NCBI RefSeq assembly: GCF_024323335.1
Contig: NC_066581.1
Coordinates: forward strand, 185,768,830-185,832,829
From: Lathyrus oleraceus
Lineage: Eukaryota > Streptophyta > Magnoliopsida > Fabales > Fabaceae
Direction of reading: 5' to 3'
DNA: 64,000 bases
Part shown: piece by piece, positions 1 through 11,473 of the stretch
Layout of the letters: each line of letters starts with the position of its first letter
How positions within the stretch are numbered: position 1 is the stretch's first letter
Position numbers and translations under genes: made by a program
Notes under the pieces: model-generated
Database searches by the model: none
What the model was told of the DNA's origin: nothing
The model's input: only the letters and a program-made list of their open reading frames with translations

Positions 1-224
1 CTACAAAACAAAAGATGTTAGTGACATATTTTTGTGCTTTTGGTTAGTAGACAAAAGAAGAAAAGCAATAATATACAATTCAAGCATGCTTGGTGATCTC
101 AAACCAACTCATAAGTGTTCCTACCCAAAGGTAAGGAACCAAGATGCTATGATCCTTGAGGCAAATGCAAATGCAATGTTATAATGCCATGAGGGATCTT
201 AGGGTCAAAATTTGGGGTCTTACA
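1..224 (-). repeat. Element B 3' LTR, first 224 bp (rest outside window)
   Basis: On the minus strand this starts TGTAAGACCCC directly after a purine-rich tract. It matches 34196-34419, the same end of B's 5' LTR, with about 8 substitutions by eye. Confidence 0.9.
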
Positions 225-238
225 GATGCCCCTATTTA
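225..238 (-). promoter_or_regulatory. Polypurine tract of element B
   Basis: Minus strand TAAATAGGGGCATC sits immediately before the TGTAAG start of the 3' LTR. It shares the AGGGGC core and spacing with the tracts of A and C. Its role would be priming of plus-strand DNA synthesis. Confidence 0.75.
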
Positions 239-744
239 AGGTCATTCTAGCCGGAGATATGAAGGTTAAAATCTTCGTCTCGATGAGGTAGAATGGACTT
301 AAATAATAACAAAGAGACGAATTTTGGTCCCTAAGAGACCTCATGATGCAAATGTATGTATGCAAAAGGTAACACTTTATGGGGATATGTGTCCATAAAG
401 GAAAAAAGAAATCAGGAGAAACTGAAAATCCATAGGAGTAATACACTCATAACTGGAACAAAGACTTCGGGGACTTTACTGGGGAGTAAAGGGATAAAAT
501 GCGTGAGCAGGTCACGACTTAGAACTTGCTGAGAGACACGAGAGGGATTCCACGAAAAAAAATCAATGGAGAGACCCAAGCTGACTCAAAGATGCGTGTA
601 TTGGGGAATATGCCAATATAGCAAAACTATCCATAAAGGATACCTCGGATAAAAATCCGGACTCATGATGGGCAGAATCCACTAGGGGATTCAGACTGGG
701 AACGTCCACAAAGAACTCAGCTGGGGAAACAACAAAATGAGGTA

Positions 745-1800
745 TTACCGGTTACTGGATAATAAGCTCAAGGAGACATGTGATCAAAACACCGATATAA
801 GCGTGAGAAAAGCGACATGCTCGTGGAGAAAGAATATCTAAGACCGATATAAGGGTGAGAGATAACACGCTCGGGGAGAATGAATATCTAAGACCGGTAT
901 AAGGGTGAGAGATAACACGCTCGGGGAGAATGAATATCTAAGACCGGTATAAGGGTGAGAGATATCAATCATCCAAAACATCTGAGGAAGACCTAAAAAG
1001 GTATATTTCAGCTCAGGGAGATCTGACTCCACAGGGGACAAAAGTCATAATAGGGAGCAGAAGGAAGGAACACCAGGGATACCGGTTACTGGGCATATAA
1101 TAGGTGACCAACCAGGCGTGAATTGGGGAATATTTCCAAGACACTCATCATCCATAAGGAGGGCTGAAAAAGAAAACCCGGTTACAGGATGGACATTCGA
1201 TTCCATAATGAAATACGAATCTTACTCGACTGGGGAAGAAAAAGACTTCGACTGAAGAGTGCACGAGATATATTATCTATTACCGTCAGAACGTAGATAA
1301 CATACTCGCATGTAAGATTATCCACAACCGGTTACTGGGTTAATAAAGGATAAATCGACTGAAAATAAAGGACATCGGGATACCGAATACTAGGTATAAA
1401 AATGATGACCAAACAAAGGGGAGAAACAATCATTACCAATAAAAGGTAAATGAGAGATGACTCGCTGGGATACATTAACGAAAGCAATGATCCAGGAGAT
1501 ATATCATCGGTTACTGGGAGATATACTCAAAATGAAGGAATATCAATACTAAATATTAGATAAAGAGGGGATTACATCTACCGGCTACTGGGTAGAAAAC
1601 CACGGAAGAGTAACCGTCATCGGTTAGGATGAACAAAATAAAGGGTTAACTCTGCAAGAGGGATAAAAATGGGGTTTACAACTACCGGTATGAGGGTAGA
1701 AAACCACAGAAATAGGACTTATAACTACCGGTTACTGGGTAGAAGGCCACAGAAGATTCCGCCGGGGGAAAGATGGACAATTACCGGTTACTGAGCAATC
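745..1800. repeat. Dispersed degenerate 13-mer family ACCGGTTACTGGG
   Basis: The motif or close variants recurs near 748, 1080, 1180, 1328, 1506, 1580, 1727 and 1783, often followed by TAGAA or ATA. Spacing is irregular (roughly 50-330 bp), so this is a decayed or higher-order array rather than a clean tandem repeat. All copies have the same orientation. Confidence 0.75.
788..960. repeat. Tandem repeat, 50-bp unit, about 3.5 copies
   Basis: Units containing ACCGATATAAGGGTGAGAG start near 790, 842, 892 and 942. The spacing is 50 bp between the last three and about 52 bp for the first, more diverged copy. It lies in the 3' UTR of element B. Confidence 0.9.
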
Positions 1801-3329
1801 ATTCATCTAAACTACGGGGAAGTACAAGGAAAATAACAAGAGTAGTCAATCTAGGAACAAACTAGAGAGACACAATGAAACAAAGATTCAACCCAATGAA
1901 GATATAACTCAGAGGAGTAATTCCATCCCAATACGCATTTAGGGAGGAAACTGAAATAACATTCATCCACGAGGACATAACTCAGTGAGGAATATGGAAG
2001 AAAGGGTCGACGCTTTCCGCCTATGGGGCTGACTCTAAGTGGAGATATCAGACACAAACATCTTCTTGGGGAAATATGTATCACCAAATAGCAGGAGACA
2101 ACAACAAAGATATAAGGCAAAGAATGCAACATGAATATCTGAATGTTATAATTATGCATGTATATGCGTAATTTATGTATGATGAATGCTGACAAATAGA
2201 TTCATCTAACATAAACAAGTCCAGGGATCAACAGACAAACATCCGGTGCTACATCTCGAAAGAGAAAGCCAGGCCCACTAGAGGACATCCAATCTGATGG
2301 GGCAACAAATATCAGGAAACAATGATCTCTGCAGGTAGAGGAGAACCAATCACTCCGCTGGGGATTGAAAGATAAATATTTTCATCACCCACTTTGCTCA
2401 GGAGGAATCAACAAACGGGCTCTGATAAGACAATTCCACTAGGGAAGCACCGCTGATAACTGAACCGGGTACTAAAGTGGGACCAACCCTGCTGAGGATG
2501 AGCAAACTGCAGATTGCTGGAGATTAATGTAGAATAGTCCACAGGGGAGAAGCTACAAATCCAATGTTGAGAATTCCTCTCATGCTGGGGATTCCCTGCT
2601 CATTTGAGGGAGACGTCCAATGAGGGAATACCAACTTTCTCAAAAAGATAGCATATTAATTTATCAATTTATAAGGGATTTTAGGTCTATCCAAACCTAG
2701 GGATGACAACCATATAATTGATAACACAAATGCTCGTCTTAGACTCTCTAGGGAATTAGAAGATTGAGGCCACATCCAAAACTCCAGACTCTCTGGGGAT
2801 TTGGTGGGATGCACAACTTTCTTCTGTGCTTGCGGAGGAGATATCCTGAAAGATAAATGAAGAGGATACAGGTATGCTGGGAGTATGAATAAATGTCTTA
2901 CCCTTTTGGAGATCATACTATCCTTGGGAGAGCACTAAAGATGTCCCAATTATCTTTTTTGTCATTGTGAATGTCCACTTTGTTTAAAAACAATTTATAA
3001 AAAAAAACTTTATTATTTTTAAAACAATGGTATTTATCAATTAAAACATGCAAACATTTGTTAAACAGAAACAAATAAGAGTGCAAAGAATTGGATAAAG
3101 GCTCAAATTTATTTGATGGAATGGCAGTCTGTAAATGGCAAGACTCCATGGATCTTTACAAATTTGAAATTGGTGATATATATTGGAAACGGGCTACATT
3201 GAACATAATGACCATTTCTCCACCAACTCTGAATCCGATGTATTTGAAGCTTCAGTTGACGATGACTGAGCGAGATTCTAACAGATGACGGCTGAAACGC
3301 AAAGTCTAGTCAGGATGCAGTTACTTGCC

Positions 3330-3500
3330 AAATCCCTAATTTTTGCCTAGATTTCCCCAGGGTGAGGTATTCAATCTAGGAGGATATATATTTTTTTTTT
3401 CTTTTATGTCTCTAACTTTTGCCTGGATCGCCCTTTAGGGTTTTCAATCCACCGAGACGCTCATTTTTACCTAAGTTGCCCTTTCGAGTTTTCAAATTAG
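3330..3500 (-). repeat. Conserved post-pol repeat block (element B copy)
   Basis: On the minus strand the sequence just after the pol stop repeats a GGCAAAAATTAGGGA-like phrase alternating with GAAAACCC-type phrases. The same block follows the pol stop in A (22140-22340) and C (44690-44870), so it belongs to the family architecture. Confidence 0.7.
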
Positions 3501-3520
3501 TGAGCTATTCTGTTTTTATT

Positions 3521-5959
3521 TTAGGCGAAGTATTTCTTGACTGCATCTGAATTCACAGGACGAGTGAAATCCTCCCAATCCATAGTTATAAGTATCAAAG
3601 CACCGCCTGAAAAGGCTCTCTTAACAACATATGGACCTTCATAGTTTGGAGTCCACTTGCCCCTGGAATCGGGCGAGAAAGACAAAACTTTCTTGAGCAC
3701 GAGGTCACCTTCTCGAAACACACGAGGTTTGACCTTCTTATCAAAGGCTTTCTTCATCCTTCGCTGATATAACTGACCATGGCACATGGTAGTTAACCTC
3801 TTCTCTTCTATTAAGTTCAGTTGGTCATAACGACTCTGCACCCATTCAGTATCAGTCAACTTGACTTCCATCAAGACTCTCATTGACGGGATCTCCACCT
3901 CTACTGGGAGCACAACCTCCATGCCATATACAAGGGAGAAATGGGTTGCCCCTATTAAAGTGCGGACATGTGTACGATATCCATGCAAAGCAAATGGCAA
4001 CATCTCATGCCAATCCTTGTACGTAACAACCATCTTCTGGATAATCTTCTTGATGTTCTTATTAGCAACTTTAACAACCCCATTCATCTTAGGTCTATAA
4101 GGGGAAGAGTTATGATGTGCTTACTTGAACTCACTGCACAACTCTTTCATCATCTTGTTGTTCAAGTTAGATCCATTATCAGTAATGATCTTGTCTGGCA
4201 CACCATAGCGGCATATGAGTTGATTCTTGATGAACTTCACAACCACCTGTCTGGTCATGTTTGCATATGACGCCGCTTCAACCCACTTGGTGAAGTAATC
4301 AATTGCTACGAGAATAAATCTATGACCGTTGGACGCTTTCGGCTCTATCATGCCAATCATGTCAATTCCCCACATAGAGAAAGGCCATGGTGATGAAATC
4401 ACATTCAGAAGTATCGGGGGAATATGAATCTTATCCGCATAAATCTGAAACTTATGACATTTCTTCACATATTTACAGCAGTCAGACTCCATTGTCAGCC
4501 AATAGTAGACTGCTCTCAACATATTCTTAGCCATGGCATGTCCATTAGAATGAGTACCAAATGAACCCTCATGGACTTCGGTCATTAACAGGTCTGCTTC
4601 GTGTCTATCCACACATCTGAGCAGAACCATGTCAAAATTCCTCTTATAAAGCACATCGCCATTGAGGTAGAAACTGCCAGACAATCTCCTCAAAGTCTTC
4701 TTATCTTTCACGGATGCCCCAGGCGGGTAAATCTGACTCTAAAGAAAGCACTTGATATCATAATACCATGGCTTATCATCCCTCACCTCCTCTACTGCAA
4801 ATACATGAGCTGGTCTATCCAAGCGCATCATAGTGATATTGGGAACTTCATTCCAGAGTCTCACCATGATCATCGAAGCAAGTGTAGCAAGTGCATCTGC
4901 CATCCGATTCTCATCTCGAGGAATATGATGGAAGTCAACCTCAGTAAAGAAAGTTGAAATCCTCCTCGCATAGTCTCTATATGGGATGAGGCCAGGCTGA
5001 TTCGTCTCCCATTCACCCTTAATCTGATTAACCACAAGGGCCGAATCACCATAAGCATCAAGATGCTTGATCCTAAGATCAATACACTCTTCCAATCCTA
5101 TAATACAGGCCTCATACTCCGCCATATTATTCGTGCATTTGAAAGTTAGCCTTGTTGTAAAAGGAAAATGGGTGCCCTAAGGGGTAATGATCACTGCCCC
5201 AATACCATTTCCATATTGATTTACAGCGCCATCAAATACCATGCTCCATCGGGAACCAGGCTCTGGCCCTCCATCGAGCGTAGGTTCATCGCAATTTTTC
5301 ATTTTCAAATATAGAATCTCCTCATCTGGGAAGTCGTACTGAACTGACTGATAATCCTCAATTGGTTGATGTGCCAAGTGGTCAGCCAAAATACTACCTT
5401 TAATAGCTTTCTGAGCTCGATACTCAATGTCATACTCAAACAACAGCATCTACCAACGGGCAATCCTCCCAGTTAAAGCAGGCTTCTCAAAGATATACTT
5501 GATTGGATCCATGTTGGATATTAACCAAGTCGTATGATTCAACATATACTGGCGTAAGCGCTTAGCAGCCCAAGCCAGAGCACAACATGTTTTCTCAAGC
5601 ATCGAGTATCAAGACTCACAATCAGTGAACTTCTTACTCAGGTAGTAGATAGCATATTCTTTCTTCCCAGATTCATCTTGCTGACCAAGGACACAACCCA
5701 TTAAGTCTTCAAGAACTGTCAAATACATAATCAAGGGTCTCCCTTCCACAGGAGGAGACAAAATCGGAGGCTCGGACAGATACTCTTTAATACTGTCAAA
5801 GGCCTTATGGCAATCCTCGGTCCAATCATGATGCTGATCTTTCCGGAGGAGCTTGAATATTGGCGCACATGTGGCCGTCATGTGGGATATAAATCGGGAA
5901 ATGTAATTCAAGCGGCCAAGAAAACCTCAGACTTGCTTCTCAGTTTTGGGCGCAGACAT
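3521..5959 (-). pseudogene. Element B pol, 3' part: RT connection, two RNase H domains, integrase (broken)
   Basis: Continues the RT frame left of solo LTR H. In order it shows the RT tail/thumb (frame around GFLGRLNYIS), the RNase H fused to RT, the second RNase H (FDGAVNQ, MAEYEACI, GDSALV), and integrase with its N-terminal H/C zinc region and catalytic core. The three catalytic sites of integrase align as D (WGIDMIG), D (ITDNGSN), and a lysine (AAA, 4070-4072) where A and C have glutamate. In-frame stops lie at 5927-5929, 5609-5611, 5450-5452, 5177-5179, 4739-4741 and 4121-4123. All segments share one frame, so decay was by substitution. The natural end is the TAA at 3521-3523, after AVKKYFA. 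Certainly non-functional. Confidence 0.92.
5955..5959. repeat. Target-site duplication GACAT, left of solo LTR H
   Basis: Matches GACAT at 7599-7603 on the other side of H; A and C lack the insertion at the equivalent pol site. Confidence 0.85.
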
Positions 5960-6753
5960 TGATGCGTGCTTTTCGCAAGTATACGAACGTGTCAGAGTAA
6001 TATAAAAGATTATCGAATCCACAGAGGCCAAGTGTCAATGTATCGTTATCTGTCGTTATGGTGTTTATCAAAGGCAGTCAAAATAAGTGTTTTTTGAGTG
6101 TGCAATGAAAAGTAAAATGTTGAAATAAAATATAATTAATAAAGATAGGGTCGAATGTAATTCACGTAATCAATGGATAATCCAAGTACTTGCTAATAGA
6201 GCTACTTATGGGCAATGTTTCCTACTTTGAAAAGAACTAATTTAACAGGAACTGTCGCTTTCACGTATTCAGAACCGAGTTGTACTCCCTAATCAAACCC
6301 TCTTATTGTCACTTATAAAAAGGCGCGCATTGCGTTAGAGTAGTAAACCTATTTTTAAGAAATATAGTATCTTGACTAAGTTGAAAAGTATTATAACTTG
6401 GATTTCTTAACCAAAAGAGGTTCTCACAAACCAGACTCTAAACTTATAAACGCGTCCGAAAATAGTTTTAAAATCTCTTTTCTTTTTTATGTTAGAAACT
6501 CCTAATGAACTAGACAAAGCGCTTTCGCTGTTTTTGAAATAGTTAAAAACAATTAAGTTTAAAAAGGCGTTGGACGGTTTTCGATCTTACCCAACGGAAT
6601 TGAAGTGCGGGAAAACTTAAGTTGAAAGTTAAAATAGCCCTTAAGTGCTTCTACGAACAATTGTACGGATTACTGGTTCAATTACGATCCTTACATTCTA
6701 ACCTTATAAACTTAGCTAGACATGGTAAAGTAAAAGTGCATTAAAATAAATAA

Positions 6754-6925
6754 AAGTAGTGCGAGTGCGGAAAGTAAATAAAAGTAGTGCGAGTGCGAGG
6801 AAATAAATAATTTAAAGCGAGTGCGGGAAATAAATAAAGTAAAGCGAGTGCGGGAAATAAATAAAGTAAAGCGAGTGCGGGAAATAAATAAAGTAAAGCG
6901 AGTGCGGGAAATAAATAAGATAAAG
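6754..6925. repeat. 27-bp tandem repeat inside solo LTR H
   Basis: Units containing GCGAGTGCGGGAAATAAA recur with exact 27-bp spacing at 6844, 6871 and 6898, with more diverged copies leftward to about 6754. Because 27 is a multiple of three, the array reads as a 9-residue repeat on the minus strand; I do not regard that as a protein. Confidence 0.88.
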
Positions 6926-7189
6926 ACAAGTAATAAAAAACTGCTCCAATCGGAGGGTTGAATAAATTGCAATGCGGAAATGAAAATGGCGGCAGGATTA
7001 ACTTCCTCCCAAAGTGCTCCAAACTCGATTACAGACTCTATCACAGACTTGATTACACAATTGTGGTAACACTCCAATGCGAAGCGATTACCACTTTATA
7101 AAACTGAATATATGCCTAAGTTAAACAAAGTTGCTCTGAGTTTGCCTCTGCTCTAAGTTTGGATGATTGTAAAAGTGAATTCGAGTTTC

Positions 7190-7197
7190 TATTTATA
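7190..7197 (-). promoter_or_regulatory. TATA box of solo LTR H
   Basis: Minus-strand TATAAATA about 400 bp inside the LTR start. Inferred from motif and position only. Confidence 0.5.
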
Positions 7198-7598
7198 AGC
7201 AAGTAAAAAGATGGAAATGACTTGGATTCCCTTCAACTTGAAAATGGAGGGAAACTGTTTTCCTCTTGTAGCGCCCGCCACAAGGCCATGGTACCCGCCA
7301 CAAGGCCAAAGTGAGGCGCCTTAGTGGATGTAGTGGAGAACGTGGGAGTTGAGGGAAGTTGAGCTTGGACACGTTATGGCTTGGTCTGTGGCGCCCGCCA
7401 TTGGGTAGTCCGTAAGAACAAAATGCTGAATTTTAGGGTTTTTGGCTCTTTTTCGCTCCTTTTCTCGACCGGGGCTACGATTAAAGTAAAAACCTGAAAA
7501 CAAAGAAAAACATAGCAATAACACAACAAAATGATAATAAAACAACTAGAATGCACGTGAAATCGGAGTCGAAAATACGGTAAATTTCAGTGTGATCA

Positions 7599-7603
7599 GA
7601 CAT
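7599..7603. repeat. Target-site duplication GACAT, right of solo LTR H
   Basis: Pairs with 5955-5959. Confidence 0.85.
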
Positions 7604-8615
7604 CTCTTGTATTGCTTTGACCTTGGCAGGATCAACCTCAATACCTCTTTCACTGACAATAAAGCCCAATAACTTGCCGGAACGGACTCCAAATGTACAC
7701 TTGTTAGGATTCAGACGAAGCTTATACTTCCTCAAACACTGAAAAAGCTTCAACAAGTGCTCTACATGTTCAACTTCCGTTCTTGACTTTGCAATCATAT
7801 CATCAACATATACCTCGATCTCCTTGTGCATCATATCATTAAACAAGGTAGTCATAGCTCGTTGATACGTGGATCCGGCGTTCTTCAAACCAAAGGTCGT
7901 CACTCGATAACAGAATGTTCCCCAAGGTGTGATGAATGTTGTCTTCTCCATATCCTCGGGTGCCATTTTAATTTGGTTATATCCAGAAAATCCGTCCATA
8001 AATGAGAAGACATTGAATTTAGCTGTATTATCTACCAACATATCAATATGTGGTAGAGGAAAATCATCTTTCGGACTAGCTTTATTCAAGTCTCTATAGT
8101 CCACACACATTCAGACTTTTCCATCTTTCTTAGGCACGGGCACAATATTGGCCACCCATTGAGGATATGTAGAAGTCACCAGAAACCCAACATCAATTTG
8201 CTTCTGAACTTCCTCTTTGATCTTCACTGCCATATCAGGATGAGTTCTTCTGAGCTTCTGCTTCGCAGGCACACACTCAGGTTTCAACGGCAGGAAATGT
8301 TGCACGATATCAGTATCTAGACTAGGCATGTCTTCATATGACCATGCAACGTATTCTCGTAGCAACTCAATCAACCCCTTCTTAACAAATTCTTCCAGGA
8401 GTGCCCCAATCTTCACCTCTCGCACACAATCCTCAAACCCCAAGTTGACTGTTTCCAGATTCTCAAGATGTGGCTGAATGATCTTCTCTTCGTGCTCAAG
8501 TAGACGAGTAATCTCATCAGGAATCTCTTCAACATCATCTTCTTCGGCCTCAAATACAGGGAACTCAAAGTTGGGAGATGGTGTTGGATCATTATGTTCA
8601 ATGGGTTCGATCAAC
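7599..8615 (-). pseudogene. Element B pol, 5' part: reverse transcriptase (broken)
   Basis: Begins after the predicted splice acceptor at 8616-8617 and runs to the H insertion. It shows the N-terminal linker, then RT motifs: PVPKKDGKV, CVDYRDLNKA, FSFMDGFSGYNQI, FGLKNAGSTYQRA and the catalytic YVDDMI around 7795-7812. One in-frame TGA at 8111-8113 lies just before CVDYRDLN. The frame continues on the far side of H at 5954 and below. The RT active-site aspartates are intact, but this stop and the six further ones make the gene dead. Confidence 0.92.
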
Positions 8616-8880
8616 CTGCATAATGGTTTTGGATATAAAGAGATTTTAGAATTCAAACAAGGCAAATCATTATGCAGATGAAAATATTTGATTTTATTCT
8701 TTTTTAAGGTTTTATGTGATCACCAATTTCATGCAAAAAGCAAAAAGTGAAAATAGTTGGAAAAACAAACATTTAACATGAATTTATTGAATGAAATATC
8801 ATTGTATTTATGAGCCAACAATGTCATCACTCCTCCTTTTGGCATAGGAGAAGGGTTGTTAAACAAACAGTGAACATTAC
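8616..8880 (-). other. Predicted intron between gag-pro and pol of element B (265 bp)
   Basis: On the minus strand the donor GT is 8880-8879, overlapping the gag-pro stop TAA (8879-8877); the acceptor is ..TTATGCAG ending at 8616. Removal joins the two frames without a shift. A and C have introns of 242 and 233 bp at the same place with the same stop/donor overlap. Known for Ogre elements: an intron between protease and RT. Splicing here is predicted, not observed. Confidence 0.78.
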
Positions 8881-11188
8881 GTTGACTTATGGACGACTGT
8901 TGGAACATCAACGGCGACCCAGTTATTACAGACCCCTCCAGGGATGACAAAGTTGCTAGAATCCTCCTCTGCATCCTCTTCCACAACAGCAGCAGCTTCC
9001 TCGTCTTGGACGGTGTGGATGAATCCACCACTCTGGAACAAACCATGCTTGTTGAAGGTGCCGGAAGAATACCCTATGCCAGCCCGGGATTTATTGTCTT
9101 CCATCTTGATCATTTGTCCTAAACTAGTAGTTGTGCCATGCTCAATGGCCAACTTAGCATCATTGTAGGACACAAATGAAGAAGTTCCTTTCTTGGAAGG
9201 CTCAGCAATATATAAAGCTTGGAACGACGTTCCAACTTCATCCTCAGCATCTATATAAGAAAAGGAAGACAAATGGCTAACCAGGAGAGCCTTCTCTCCC
9301 CCTACCACCACCAGCTTTTTGTTCTTGACAAATTTCAATTTCTGGTGTAGGGTGGATGTCACGGCGCCTGCCTCGTGAATCCACGTTCTGCCCAACAGAC
9401 AACTATATGATGGGTGGATATCCATGACCTGAAAAGTGATCTGGAAATCACTTGGTCCAATCTTGACTGGGAGCTCAACCTCTCCAATCACAGTTTTGCG
9501 GGATCCATCAAAAGCTTTTACCATCACTCCACTCTGCCTCATGGGAGGCCCCTGGTATGACAATCTAGCCAGAGTGGATTTTGGCAACACATTCAGTGAT
9601 GATCCAGTTTCTACTAGCACATAGGCATCATCCTTGCAGCTCATAGATATGTGAAGTGCCAAATTATGGTCTCTTCCCTCCTCGGGGAGATCAGCATCAC
9701 AAAAACTCAAATTGTTACAAGCGGTAATGTTTGCAACAATACTATCGAATTGTTCTATTGTGACATCATGGTCTACGTACACCACATCCAACACCTTCTG
9801 CAGAGCTTCACGGTGTGGTTCTGAATTCATTAGCAAAGATAGCACAGAGATCTTTGACGGTGTTTGTAGAAGCTGATCTACAACATTGTATTCACTCCTC
9901 TTAATGAGCCTCGGCATCTCATCACAGTCTTCTTTCATTGTGCCATTCTGGCCAGCAGAGACATGGGTTCTTATAACGGTGGCAGGCTTATTGGCAACAA
10001 GTGCCGGATTCGGAGCAACAACAACGTTTCCAACCGGGCGCACAGCACAATCAGCAACATCAGCCCTTCTAATGTCAGCCTGGGGTTTCGGCGAAGCCGA
10101 GAAAACACGACCACTACGGGTTAGGCCACTGACATCAGCGATATTAACAACAGAGGTAGAGGGCAGAGACACCTCCTTCCCATCTTCCAATTCCACAGCA
10201 TTGTAACGATAGGGGACAACCTTATCAGAAGAATATGGCACAGGGCTAGCTGGTTTAATTATCAAAGAGGGAGAAGCCTTCTGTTTGCTGCCATCATATC
10301 GGATGACAACATGCTCTGGGATCCGAAACACTGGTGATATCACATTGACTTCATCATCTCCATCGCGATTCTGAAGTATTTCAATTACACCTTCATCCAG
10401 CATTTCTTAGATGTCTTTACGGACTTGGCGACATCCTCTCTGATTGATAGTGAAGACACGGCATCTGTCATGGTCCTGCTTATATTGACTGTATTCACAC
10501 AACACTTTGTGCATCTCGACCAATGATTGTCGAATATGGCTGACATATTTGACCTTATACTTACCAGGGCAGCCCTGGACCATGTTGACAACAGATTTCC
10601 CATGCTCTGGCAATGGGTTCTTCTTGACGATAGGACATACGTCCTCGAAACACAAGATACCACTTCTCACAAGGTCTTGAACCTTGGTCTTCAGCAGGTA
10701 GCAATTTTCCACGTCATGTCTGGGGGCACCGAAATGATAGACACAATGTAACTCGGGCTTATACCACCACTGAGGGTTGGTAGGTATAGCCGGTGGGTCA
10801 CGTAGAGTGATCAGTTTCCTCTCTATCAAAGAGGGATATAGCTTTGCGTAGGTCATAGGAATAGGATCAAAAGTGACCCTTTTCCTCTCATAGCTTGTAT
10901 TGGTCTGATTATTGTTTCGAGGCTGGTAGGCCTGCTGTTGAGGACGGTGTTGTTGTTGTTGATATTGTTGATGTTGTTGTTGCTGGTTATTATTATGCTG
11001 ATAGTGCTGATTTTCTTTGAAAACAGGTGCTATGTGAGCCACCTGATGCTGATCACCGGTGGGACGCACAGTCTTCCTCCTTACCGAGGGTCTTCTGGGT
11101 TTGACATGGGAGGTCACAACATGTGCCTCACCATCCTTCTTCTTTCCAAACGCCCCATATCGTTTGGCAGAAGAGCCTTCTTCTCTAG
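8877..11188 (-). pseudogene. Element B gag-pro, 3' part: Gag C-terminus and protease (broken)
   Basis: Continues Gag after the A insertion; the codon phase at 11183 fits the phase left at 25827. It contains a glutamine/asparagine-rich stretch (about 10910-11010), a knuckle of the form C-x2-H-x5-H-x4-C (CVYHFGAPRHDVENC, near 10700-10745), a long linker, then a retropepsin-like protease domain. The usual catalytic aspartate (A and C read DNGSS) is glutamate here: ETGSS, codon 9609-9611. An in-frame TAA at 10407-10409 truncates it. The ORF ends at TAA 8877-8879, which overlaps the predicted intron donor. Non-functional. Confidence 0.92.
11184..11188. repeat. Target-site duplication TCTAG, left of element A
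   Basis: Identical to 25827-25831. Counting it once restores the phase of B's gag across A. Confidence 0.95.
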
Positions 11189-11328
11189 TGTCATACCCCA
11201 AAATTTGCCCATTAATCTTGCAAAACATTTCTCGAAACACTCCAACTTGTTCTGCAAGACACTGACCTTAAAGGAACAAAAGCCCAACTCACAACAGGCC
11301 CAATCCAGAAAATGGTCCAAACTGGCCT

Positions 11329-11424
11329 GCTCGCTAAGCGAGCAATTCCTTCGCCTAGCGAACCTTCGCCACACGCTCGCCTAGCGAACCTTCGCTACAC
11401 GCTCGCCTAGCGAAGCTTGCGAAC
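11329..11424. repeat. Cluster of short palindromes upstream of the LTR TATA box (element A)
   Basis: GCTCGCTAAGCGAGC, then repeated TTCGCCTAGCGAACC-like units: at least five near-palindromic TCGCNTAGCGA cores in under 100 bp, ending about 50 bp before TATAAATA. Copied at 24014-24109 in the 3' LTR, with a second smaller cluster at 11855-11917. The position suits an enhancer-type array or binding sites for a dimeric factor; function is inference. Confidence 0.7.
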
Positions 11425-11473
11425 ATCAGAATTTTTGGGCTTCATTCTGAGCCCATTAGGTCACCACAATCAC

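Larger units (their letters stand above)
239..3520 (-). other. Element B 3' untranslated region, repeat-rich
   Basis: About 3.3 kb between the pol stop and the polypurine tract. I see no credible protein in either strand; the short open frames lack any recognisable domain. It holds a 50-bp tandem array (788-960), at least eight dispersed copies of an ACCGGTTACTGGG-like motif (745-1800), an AT-rich stretch near 2940-3080, and next to pol a block of GGCAAAAATTAGGGA-like repeats shared with A and C. Confidence 0.75.
5960..7598 (-). mobile_element. Solo LTR H, 1639 bp, inserted in element B pol
   Basis: The segment splits the RT frame of B and is absent from the same place in A. It is bounded by TGAT...ATCA termini (the TG/CA ends of LTRs) and a perfect 5-bp duplication GACAT. 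There is no internal coding region, primer site or second LTR, so unequal recombination has probably reduced it to one LTR. Minus orientation is suggested by a TATAAATA box at 7190-7197 on that strand. It carries a 27-bp tandem array. It is unlike the Ogre-type LTRs here. Its length and its terminus next to GCACGCATCA are compatible with an Athila/Cyclops-like gypsy LTR, but that is a weak guess. Open frames in it (for example 6712-7077, minus) are repeat translations, not genes. Confidence 0.85.

Noticed and set aside
788..960. CRISPR-like regular repeats
   Set aside because: Units are contiguous tandem repeats without unique spacers, in plant transposon DNA. The same holds for 6754-6925 and 45835-46165.
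6712..7077. Minus-strand frame with a 9-residue repeat
   Set aside because: Pure translation of the 27-bp array inside solo LTR H; no start context or homology.
8478..8681. Plus-strand frames lying over B gag-pol (for example 8478-8681, 9886-10206, 10938-11384)
   Set aside because: They are antisense shadows of the real minus-strand frames; their serine- or leucine-rich composition comes from codons read backwards.
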